Below are positions 11,146 through 22,800 of a stretch of DNA of 64,000 bases, in pieces. Source of the stretch: Lineus longissimus (lineage: Eukaryota > Nemertea > Pilidiophora > Heteronemertea > Lineidae); NCBI RefSeq assembly GCF_910592395.1, contig NC_088312.1, positions 10,912,001 through 10,976,000 on the forward strand. The letters run 5' to 3'. Under the pieces are notes generated by a model. That model was not told where the DNA came from and searched no databases. It was given only the letters and a program-made list of their open reading frames with translations. A program made the translations under genes and the position numbers. The stretch's first letter is position 1. Each line of letters begins with the position of its first letter.

Positions 11146-12292
11146 TCTAAATTTGATAACATTTCTGATAAAATGAAGTAAGAGCCATTCCCAAATATAG
11201 AATTATCCAGAACATGGAGAAGTCAATCATGAGGGTGCTAATATTGAGTGTGCTGCTTTTGCAAGCTTGTTGAGATGGGTCAGAAATAATGACTGTTGGA
11301 TGATATGCGATGGCATTTTAAAAGCTGCAATTATTGTTATTCATACATGACATTCTTGTCAATCAGTCAAAACACATAAGCTGAATAAACAAGTAATTCT
11401 ATCAAATTTTATGACTATTTTATTGTTCAGTTCGCACTTACAAAATATGAACTATTTGCTTTTCAGTTACAAAATGCTGTTGTATAGTTACAAAATTCCA
11501 ACTTAATGTCTCAAAGGCCCAGCACTTCGTTCAAATAGTGCCCCACTATGATTATAATGTAGAAGTCCACATACCCATCATGCAGTTCTTGAAATATTTC
11601 AATGAAATGGAACCAGACTTGATTTTGATCACTTTAGATCTAACTGCACTGGTCTTTCACCTTGGTTCTTATATGAAAATGGGTGAATTCAGATTTAGAT
11701 ATCGTATTTGTTCAACCTTAGTACGTAGCCTAACTTTCACAATAACACAATTATTATGTACAAACATGACAATATCCATGAAAAAGATGTGAACATTTAT
11801 TCCAAATTGTGATTTTTAAAGGAATGCAAATTCTATTAGTTGGGTCAGGAGGCAATTTGAGCAGCCCCAAATTCTGGACACTATTAAACAGTAAATGACT
11901 GTATTGGTTCCGACGAAGAGCAGATAGATGGCGACATTGTTCTCAACAGGGCTCTAGCTGGCTCACAGAAAAACAAATTAGCTGCTTAAAGGGTTGAGAA
12001 GACATTTCTGTTACTTGTATGGAATCCAATTTCACCCAAAAGACATAAACAACAATATATGATGCCATAGTGCTTCAGTGTTCTAGCTGATACATCCAGG
12101 CAGGGCTTACCAGTTTGCCCTGAAATCCAGAGCTGACTATATCATGACCCCTAAAAAAAGTCCAAGGGGCATCCCCTCATCCCACTTGGATATCACAGAA
12201 AGTTGCACATGTTTACAAAGGCAGTGAAGGAAAATATAAGTCCCCATCACCCTGCCTGGACTCACAACTTTTTCAGAACACTGGCTTACATG
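11146..12292. other. AT-rich intergenic region downstream of NUP205
   Basis: No gene seen. The triplet of clauses ending in TTACAAAAT near 11440-11495 is locally repetitive. An 84-codon plus-strand frame at 11538-11792 has no recognisable features. Confidence 0.35.
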
Positions 12293-12474
12293 TACAATGG
12301 AACCTCCCTTAGCGGACACCTCTCTATAAAGTACATCCTCTCTATAAAGGACACTAGCTTTGGTCCCAAATGATTGGTTTCCATTCAATTTTACCTCTCT
12401 CATCAGGACATCTCTCTAATCAGGACAGCAGTTGTCAGTCCCGTGGGTGTCCTTAATAGAGAGGTGCTACTGTA
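12293..12474 (+). mobile_element. CAGTRGAACCTC-family MITE, copy a
   Basis: About 180 bp bounded by TA. The left end is ACAATGGAACCTCCCTTAGC and the right end GAGAGGTGCTACTGTA. The body (CTCTATAAAGGACACTAGCT, TTGGTTTCCATTCAATTT, CAATCAGGACA variants) is shared with a dozen copies in this window. TA target and CAGT...ACTG ends fit Tc1/mariner/pogo-type elements. It lies beyond the NUP205 3' end. Confidence 0.85.
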
Positions 12475-12568
12475 CATAACACAAAGTCACAATACAATCC
12501 TTTAACTCTTTCAATACCAAAAAGTATTTATAGCAAATGCAACACTGGTAATATTCATGTGATGTACA

Positions 12569-12574
12569 TTTATT
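12569..12574 (-). terminator. Candidate polyadenylation signal of NUP205
   Basis: AATAAA on the minus strand about 300 nt past the NUP205 stop codon. It is the first AATAAA I found downstream of the stop. Confidence 0.45.
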
Positions 12575-12869
12575 AAATGTACACCCAAATTGAGGCACTG
12601 AAGATGAGACAATAGTTTCTCAGACAGCCTACGAAAATGCTCAACTTGCACTGAAAGAGTTAATAGGAAAAAGGGGCCGTCCCAAACTTCACACAGAGAC
12701 GATGTCCAAGAAAGCATCGAAAGAATTTCTGATACCAAAACATCTCATGCCGGTGAACAAGGACAGCCCCGAACAAAACCGCCTCACACATTCTCTACCT
12801 CCCATGAAAATTGTACAATGAAAAGAGAAGTAATTCTCCAGTTCGTGAGCATGCATCTATTGCCGCTCA

Positions 12870-15800
12870 CTAGCAGTTGATGCCTGAGTGGAGTCTTAAT
12901 AACCTCTTCAGTCGGCGGACGAGGCCCTCCATGAAACCGTAGCGGGAGTAGTTCTTTGTGTAGCACTGTAAGGAAACAAAAGTAGTCAATCATCTGACAC
13001 AAACCCCTTTTAAGGGGGGACTATAGGCAGGAGCAGAGGGGCTAATTTGGCCATCTTCAGGTGACTAATATACACAGTAAGGGCCCTGGGTCATGTCAGA
13101 TTCAGCACTAAATATATCCCTCGTACAAGCGTGAATCATTTCGACATACTGTGAGACTTGAGAGACCCCTATTGGCGGCTTTGTGTAACTTTATCTTGCC
13201 TGCCCAGCTGCTGCCTATAGTGTCCCTTTAATACTGTCTGACTAACTGATGCAAACCATCAATTGATCTTTCGAAGACAATTTTAGCAAACTGGTTCCTT
13301 TTTAATTGGTCACTCATTCCAGAGTGAAAATGTTCATGTAGTTCCACTGTCAATTGCGCAAAACATTTCTTCAGAAAGGGAAGCACCAATTCCAAAGTTC
13401 TCATCTTTGGCACCAGGGAACGTCCTATGCCCAGGCCAGGTACCAGGTACACACATCTCAGAATTAAGTACATGTGTGCCACAATGGACAGTATAATTGA
13501 TGACAAGCGACTTGCCAAAGGTCAGCTACTTACTAGCGCAAAACATTTCTTCAGAAAGGGAAGCGCCAATTCCAAAGTTCTCATCTTTGGCACCAGGGAT
13601 GGTCCTATGCCCAGGCCAGGTACCAGGTACACACATCTCAGAATTAAGTACATGTGTGCCACAACGGACAGTATAATTGATGACAAGCGACTTGCCAAAG
13701 GTCAGCGCCTTACTAACCTGTTCTATTTCCTGTAGTTTCTTGAAGAGTGAATCATTGATGCAGGCGACTGCATCCTGTTTGAGTTTGTCTATCTCCTCCT
13801 TGGTTACCTTCAATGAACTGGTGGCGGATTCCTCGACGATGTCATCATAGTCAATCTCGCTTGCGTTACCAGAACCAGGCAGCTCTGAAAGCAGACAGAT
13901 GTGTCAATTTACAAATACAGTGGAACCTCCCTTAGCGGACACCTCTCTATTAAGGACAACCTCTCTACTAAGGACAACCTCTCTGCTAAGGACAACCTCT
14001 CTGCTAAGGACAACCTCTCTATTACGGACAACCTCTATATTAAGGACACTAGTTTAGGTTCCAAATTGGTTGTTTCCATTCAATTTGACCTCTCTAATCA
14101 GGACACCTCCCTATTAAGGACAGCACTTGTCAGTCCTGAGGGTGTCCTTAATAGACAGGTTCTACTGTAAGTTTATTTTTGACTTCAGGGCTTCTTCTTC
14201 TTCTTTTGGTACAAACCATGGATCTGCATCAAAAATGATTTCAAGTTTTCATTTAATGCTATACAACTGAGCAGTAGAACAGACCAAAAGGAAGTGCCTC
14301 GATCGACTGACATACTATAGGGAGGCAATCATTACCTACAGTAGAACCTCCCTTAGCGGACACCTCTCTATTAAGGACAACCTCTATATTAAGGATACTA
14401 GTTTTGGTCCCAAATTGGTTGTTTCCATTCAATTTGACCTCACTAATCAGGACCTCTCTAATAAGGACAGCACTTGTCAGTCCCGAGGGTGTCCTTAATA
14501 GAGAGGTTCTACTGTATTACACTAATAGAACAATATCTCATCAATATTTTTCAAGTCTTACCTGTGAGACGCCGCATTTGTTTTTCCTTCCTCGCGTTCA
14601 GTTTGAAGAGGGTGTTGCCCTGGTCATACGGCCGACAGAACATGAAGTAATAGTCTAAATGCCTCCATAACAAGAACAAGGAATTCTCTATCAGATCTGT
14701 TCGTAGGTTAAGAAAGTTATTGACATTGTGTGAAATTAGGTCTCAGGAAGAGGGATTATCTCTAATCTATACTTGATGATAATGTGTTTCACTGAAAAGT
14801 CTAGTTCGTACCAATTATTATGGCCAAGTAGTTCTGTCCCAGATTGGAATTCTTCAGACCCGGATTTGAGAGAACTGGGACGTAATGGAACCGAATGCTT
14901 GTTCAAGTTAAGCAAACCAACAGCACAAGTAGCTCTCTTCTCGTTCTGATTTACGAGGGGTGAGGGCAGTTACAAATTGTTTATAGCAAGGATACATGAG
15001 CACTGTTTGACTTCCTGGACTTTATGCTTCAGCATCTGCACCAGACGTTTCTTTGCAAGTTTCTGACGTTGTTGCACCGATATTTTCTCGCTGCTAGCAA
15101 TACCGGACAACTGCAAGAGAGAATTTGTAATCAGTTCGACGATTCTCACAGCTTGAGTATGCAAAAACAGAGATGGATTGGAAGACTGAACAGTTTGCCA
15201 AAACTCACACCATCCTATCACAAGGATATGTGAGAATGAAACACACCATGGACCATTTGCTCATTGAGAGCTGCACAGAAAACAAGACTAAGAGTTGTAA
15301 ACAAACAAATGACTGAAATAGTTATAAGTTTGCTGTTTATAGTATGCCTGCAGACAGAAGTAGGCCATATCAATTGAGAGCAAAGATTTAACAGCATACT
15401 CACTTCTTTTAGTTCATCACTGGAGAGTTCGTTGAGTCCCTTTAACTTCCTCATGTTCTGCTTGTACTGGTCCATGCAGTGTATGAAGTGGTCTGTGTAT
15501 TGCTTTAGGTAGATGACTATTATGCCAAGGGTGGGCGGTCGGTAAGCACCAGTGATGGAACTATGCAGCTCTGCAACAGACGCAAAAGGAGTAAAGATTC
15601 AATTCAAGGACAGATGTGGATATGAGACAATCATGAGAGTTTGTTGACCCAAGAAACACTTCCTCACCCAGCGTATACTGCCTGTAAAATCTAGAGGGTT
15701 TTACAATGATATTGAGGTATATTTTACACATTCGCACAATTATTTTGATTGATCATCCTTAAAGAGACAACTTGGGTGTGGTTTTCCCCGTGAGCAGGGG

Positions 15801-16738
15801 GGGGGGTTACAAGTGCCGTCAATGGAAACTCAGACATTTCAGTTCCACCGTTGACCGTTAGAGGGAGGCAAAATTTTATTTTGCAACGTTAACCGGCAGT
15901 GACTTAGGGGCAAACACATACCATCAACTCCATGCATATCCCGTGACGTAACCTCAGTAAGACTTGGTCCAAACAGTATCCGACAATGCTTGGCATCTGG
16001 GGCTGAAAATGTGAATAGATGTACAGTGGAACCCCGGTAACACGACCACCCAAGGGACTAAGCCGAAGTGGTCGTGTTACCGGGGTGGTCGCGTTAGTGA
16101 ATTTAAGAATGATAAGTAGGTTTTCCCGCTAAAACATCGTCCTGGCAGATATGCTGTGTGTACATTGACATGCATTAATGACTACGCCACCGGGTGATTC
16201 GATAATTTTGTGTGTATATTACGAATAAAAAATCATTTTCTTGAGTGTTTTGCGTTTAATTTACAACTTATGTAAATGAGTAAATAAACTGACGAGAGCT
16301 AATTAGACCAAACATTACATTAAAACTTGAGCATGCTAATTAGAGCAAGCATGTTATTCACACCATCGGCAGCTGCCCTTCTTGATGTCAAGCTAATATT
16401 CCCGCTAACATTGAGAGAGGTGATGTGAGAAGATGTTGAGAATTCTTCCTGATGTCTTCCTGCTTTAACTTCAGCCAATTTGAACTGGTACTGATTAAAT
16501 CATCTTTTTAAAAACGTATTTTATCAATATTACGACGTAGTAAGCATTCTTTACTTTGAGTATTGGTACTCTTACTAATCAACATAATTTATTTGTCCTA
16601 AAAACTACGTGCGCATGCCTCTTGACATCATTTAATACTAAATGATGAAAACAAACCGTGAGTCGAAAAGAAAGTTTATTCTTCATTAGCTCACCTCTTA
16701 GCAGAGGTGAGCTTATCCCATACCGTGGCGTCCGTCGT

Positions 16739-16809
<71 letters not shown>

Positions 16810-19800
16810 CGTCGTCCGTTAGCAGGGCACGTTTCGTAACTGTTAGAGCTATTGAGTTGAAACTTGGTACACATGTACCCTTATGTAATGACACCTGGGA
16901 GACCAAGTTTCGGTCCGATTCGTTTCATGGTTTGGCCACCAGGGGGCCAAACGTTAAAAGTGAAAATATGCAATATCTCCCTTAATAGTAGTCGGGAAAT
17001 TTTGAAAAAAATATGGTAGGTACTTCTAGCAAAGGTGCATCATATATCCTCCGGGTTTTTGATTTGACCTCCTTTTCAAGGTCACAGAGGTCAAATGGTG
17101 TAAATTGGCCGTTAGGATGTAACGATGGCACGTTTCTAAACTGCAATGACTATTGATACCAAATTTGGTACACATTTACCCCTTAGTCAGGTGATCTCAG
17201 GGACCGAAGTTTGGTCCAATATGATTCACCACTTGACCACCAGGGGGCAAAATCCAAAAACCTTAAAAATGTGATTATTCCTTAACTTCTTGCCCGATTG
17301 CCACCAATTTGATATCATGGGTACATCTAACCACCATACAGTATATTTCACACAGGTTTTTAATTTGACCTTCTTGTCAAGGTCACAGAGGTCAAATGGC
17401 GTAAATTCGCCGTCGGGCCGTAAACTATGGCACGTTTCTTAACTGCAATGACTATTGATCACAAATTAAGTACACATGTACCCCTTGGTCAGGTGATCTC
17501 AGGTACCGAAGTTTGGTGCGATCTGATTTGCCGTTTGGCCTCCAGGGAGGGGGCCAAATCCTAAATTCTTCAAAATGCCATTATTCCTAGTAATGACTTG
17601 CCCGATTGGCACCAATTTTATATCATAGGTACATCTAATTCTAACAACCATTCAATGTGTCACCCGGGTCTTCTTTGATTTGACCTACTTTTCAAGGTCA
17701 CAGAGGTCGAATGTACTGTAAATTGGCCATTTTGGGGAAATGTAATTGCTTGGACCTACATCAAACCGAACACTACATGACACAAGACCATGCTCTTTAT
17801 CCATCTTTCCTCCACATGAGGTGAGCACAATGGCCCTGGCCATTTCATTTTATTTGCGCTTACATTTGATCAAACTCACTCACACATCATTTATTTTCAT
17901 ATGGATTCCCATGGTCATTGTGTTCGAGGTGCTAACTATCAACACGGATTTGCGAGAAGGTGCCAATTGATACGATGCGGTCATGGTTGATTACGGCAAT
18001 TAGGCCTCATGGTCGCGTTAGCGGGGTTAATTTGCAGTTTGGGACCGACCAAGCTGGTGGTCGCGGTTTGGGTACCGGGGTGGTCGTGTTAGCGAGGGCC
18101 AGTTAATGGGAATTAGAGAGAAAACCATTCGGGACCGGAGAATTTTGGTCGTGTTCGCGGGGTGGTCGCGTTACTGAGGTGGTCGCCGACCGGGGTTCCA
18201 CTGTACGATTTATTTGTCAGTGCCTAAAGCTGAATCATGGGACGAGAGCTTAATCAAATCAGGAGGCAAACTAATCATTGAAATTGTAAAGTCTTGAAAG
18301 AATTTATATCATCATCATCGCATCCTTGAGATATGAAACGCCTTACCTGATTTGGCGACCACAGTCCGACAATAAGCCAGCACATTACAGCTGACTTCTA
18401 AAACGGCCTGCACAAGTTCGCCCCTCAGATCCTTCCCGTCACTGCTCACATCCTCTTCCATGTTTTTAAGATGGCGGTCAACTTTCTCCATCGTACAAAA
18501 GCGCGACAACAGGGAGAGAAGCTGGCGTTGAATGCGACTAAAATGGCTATGCATCTCGATGCTGGTGACATCCTTGAACAGGAACTCCTGTTCGTCCCCT
18601 GTAATTGAAATATCAAGCAATAGAAAGACGGCTTTATTCGGCCCCAGGAGACATGTTCATTTGACTTATACAGTGGAACCTCCCTTAGCGGACACCTCTC
18701 TATTAAGGACAGCACTTGTCAGTCCCAAGGGCGTCCTTAATAGAGAGGTTCTACTGTATAACCAAACTCCAAAATGACCAAAGTGTCATTCTTATTTCTA
18801 GATTAAGTCTGCACGCCACCTCCCACAGACTAGAATATCTGCCGGGGAGACGGAGTCAGGTTTTGAGGAGCCAAATGTCATACCGCCTGTACATGTATAA
18901 AATTATCATTCTGACACATGCGACAAGGACCTACTTTTGCCAGAGTAGGTCACAAAACATTCCCTTTCAATTATGATGCCTACCGTCTGCTGCCGCCCGG
19001 CTGATGACCGCCGTTACAAGAGCCAACTCCTGCAGGTTGGATAAGTTCAGAGTTGTGTGTTGTTCTCTTAGAATTGCGTTGAAAACATCGATGTGAGCAG
19101 CCACCGCCTTCAAGACCTGAAAACGCAGCAACGCGATTTAGAAATAAAGTACGTAAAGGCAAATTATGCAGCACAAAGTTTCAACGCAAAGGGACTGATA
19201 GAGGAGCTTGACCTCTTTGTTGCAGGCAACTTGTCATCAGGGCCGTGAAATTTACGCCTTTTGAAAAGGTGTCCTTCAAACTCGGGGCAGATTTGAAAAA
19301 TAGGAAGCCACTAATGTGTGATTTCAGATTCAGTTGCCAAACTAAATCCCAACTTAATGTCGAAGATATGCTAATCATGAAGTCTATATAACATTTGTCG
19401 GCGTTCGATTTCTACAGCTTTGCCAGAAATGGCGACAAAAAATGACTGCTTTGAACAAATACAACTATGACTACAGCAGATTCGAGTTGAATGTAAAATA
19501 CCTGATTTGCCGCGTCACGATTCTCCACACCCAATGATGTCATGATTGACAGACAGAGCTGCAGGGCAGGGAACAGTAACTGTCTGTACCGCGCGAGGAT
19601 GGTTGGCAAAAATCCTTCAAACGGCGGCATACCCTGGCCATGCTGACTGCAAAGGAGAACAAAAATCAATTGAGAGTTTCTTTACAAAAGCAGGCTTTTT
19701 CTAATCATTCACATGATCATAATGTAAAAAAGCTTCTTGGAATAAAAACTTTCCTCTGATGTATGTACATCTGTACAGTAGAACCTATCTATAAAGGACA

Positions 19801-22800
19801 CCCTCGGGACTGACAAGTGTTGTCCTTAATAGAGAGGTGTCCTGATTAGAGAGGTCAAATTGAATGGAAACAACCAATTTGGGACTAAAACTAGTGTCCT
19901 TAACAGAGAGGTTGTCTTTAATAGAGAGGGTGTCCTTAACAGAGAGGTTGGAGTCGGTGGAGTAACACAACAGCCCAACAATAGGGACCGATGGACATTG
20001 TTTTAAACTACAGTGACGGTATCCAGTTTTACTTCTACTATTCTTAACAGAGAGGTTGTCTTTAATAGAGAGGTATCCGCTAAGGGAGGTTCTACTGTAT
20101 TTGTTTTCATAACTGATGTGACATTATGGCATAGTCCTCGTGCTGGTGCGGCCTAAAACAGCCCCTACCTCATAGTCAGTAACACATTAGCGTCAAACGA
20201 TACATTTTAACACAAATTTCCTTTTTTTGCATAGATTAACCTTAGTGCCCAGGATATGAACAGCTTACCTCGGTACATCTGGCCTAAGATCGAGGAAGAT
20301 GCACTCAGACAACCGGCCCATCACACCGCAACGCAACAAAGCATTTGCTCCCGTAGCAGTACCTGCTAATCTTGTCAACAGACTCTGAAAACATGAACAT
20401 GAAATTTAGACCAATCCCAAAAATGTGACCTCTTCCCATGAAAAAAATCAACATAAGATACGTCAACCAAGACTTGCGGGTTTGTATTTTCAATCCCACC
20501 CCATGGTAGTAAATTTTTTTTGTTAATGATAATATCAACTAGAATTGAGAAATTTGCTTTACAGCAAATTTGATGGTCCCCACATAGGGAAAACTGTGCA
20601 ATGGATGGTGATTTTGCTTCATATGAAGCCACAGTTTGGTTTTGGGAATAAGAGCTGGATATGTGTCGTGATGGGCTAGGGCCAGGAGGCCTAGGTGCAG
20701 TTATAGATGGAGTACTAGTGAAAGTTGAAGTAGTTGGCGTAGAGTTTCCAAACAACGGGGAAAAGAATAGCGAGGAAATTCCGCCTATCTGCATGCCGAT
20801 TCACGCATGATCTATTTCCGGACGCTCGCTCTTTCTCAAAATAACACGCTCAATAATCATTCAAACAGCACCCAAACTATTTTAGATGGGCAGGATGGAT
20901 TATCGATAAGCATTTAAGGCTATTACTTTGGCTCCCCTACCCTTGATTTCTACATTCAACAGTCACTAAACTGCTAACGCGTTCTTCGCTCGACCAACTC
21001 CATGTGGATCGGTTCGGCCATGAGAAGAATGACGTCATTATGATGGGGCGGAGCTTATGCAAATGTGTCAGAATCTCGCCTCTGCGCATGTTAGATTGAA
21101 TCGCGGCTTCGGCATGTTGGGAGAAGACGATCAGACGAATCTCAGCAAAAAATGCTTCAAAGTCATGGAAATAATGAGAATATTGAAAATCTTTTTGTGA
21201 TATTCCATGCATCGAATTTCCTTCAATGGGATTGGAGTGATTGATCCTTGATCTATTCAGCAGTTTGGCTGGACAAGCTCCATAAATGTTTTGTGGAAGA
21301 AGAACAAGAAACAGAACCTACCTACCTAGTGATATCAAGATGGTCTCCACTGAGAGTGTGGAGACCATAACTAATGCATTTGAATACCTGATCAAAAACA
21401 AGTACTAAGAGCCAAATAATCTACAATCACTCAGAAAAACAATTTGAAAAGAAGGGTTTAACAAATGAATTCGAGCAAATTGGCCAAAGGAGCTGCCACT
21501 TGATTCTACGGCAACACACACACCCAATATCAAGAAAGGAACTCATTGTCTCATACAAGTGTGGTTCCTAAGACACAATTTTAACCCATCAGTTTTTCCC
21601 TGTTTTTCTGCCAACTCACCATTTTTGATTCGTAGATATACAGTGCCTTGAGTGGTTCCGGGTTTGGACTTAACATGGTCTGAAGTTTCTCATCCTCATG
21701 CAGTAAACTGTCAATAAGGTGCTGCAGGTAACCTTTACTCTGCATGAATGAGAGCCATGTCAAACTTTTATCCGCCGAAATGATGGCATCGAGCGCCGAC
21801 AGGGCAAGCATCTGAAAAACCAGAGCAATCTTTGGAATCATGCTATTAGATTTTAAGGTGACTTTCTGAAATAATAAACATTCGTTACTAAATTCACCTA
21901 GTCAGGTATCACCAAGAGGTGACTATGGTCCCTGCCGAACAGAGGTATGACATGCTGATCTGCCCACGAAAGCAACTCTGGCTTCCCAAGTTTGAAAATC
22001 ATTATCATCATCATCATAGTTGAGGTCAAAGGACGAGGTCCTGTTTGACCTCCAACAGTTAATATACAAATTATATAAATCTGGCGTGCGGGAGGACGCT
22101 GCTTGAAACAGGTTGCCATCGGACTAGGTCATCGTCAATATCAAGACTGATCTTACCCGTCCAACTTCATGGCCATCGCAGGCATCACGGCAGACGACCT
22201 CCATAAAACTGTCACCATAGCCAACAATAGTCTCCATGTTCTCCCGCATCAGTTTTTCGCACTCACTCTCTTTGTTGGAGATCCTCGAGAGCACGGGATG
22301 GTCACCCTGCCCACCTAGAGAACAGAATGCAACATAACTAAAGCTGTCGTCGTTGCAACTGTTGCCGTAACGGCGTCTACACACTATACAGCAGAACCTC
22401 TCTATTAAGGACACCCTTGGGACTGACAAGTGCTGTCCTTAATAAGGAGGTGTCCTGATTAGAGAGGTCAAATTGAATGGAAATACAGTAGAACCTCTCT
22501 ATTAAGGACACCCTCGGGACTGACAAGTGCTGTCATTAATAAGGAGGTGTCCTGATTAGAGAGGTCAAATTGAATCAAAACCACCATTTTGGGACCAAAA
22601 CTAGTGTCCTTAATAGAGAGGTTGTCCTTAATAGAGGTGTCCGCTAAGGGCGGTTCCACTGTAACCAATTTGGGACCAAAACTAGTGTCCTTAATAGAGA
22701 GGTTGTCCTTAATAGAGAGGTGTCCGCTAAGAGAGGTTCTACTGTATATAACCTATTGTAGGGCAACTGTCCAATTGTAACGGCACGCTATAGCACAACC

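Noticed and set aside
10708-11181. Overlapping open frames of about 150 codons on both strands
   Set aside because: They cross a 153-bp tandem repeat whose period is a multiple of 3, so openness is a property of the repeat.
13228-13518. 96-codon minus-strand frame between NUP205 exons 37 and 38
   Set aside because: NUP205 is in phase without it, it spans the 180-bp duplication, and it matches no part of the family.
16691-16985. Arg-rich frames on both strands
   Set aside because: Translation of the (GTC)n microsatellite inside a transposon.
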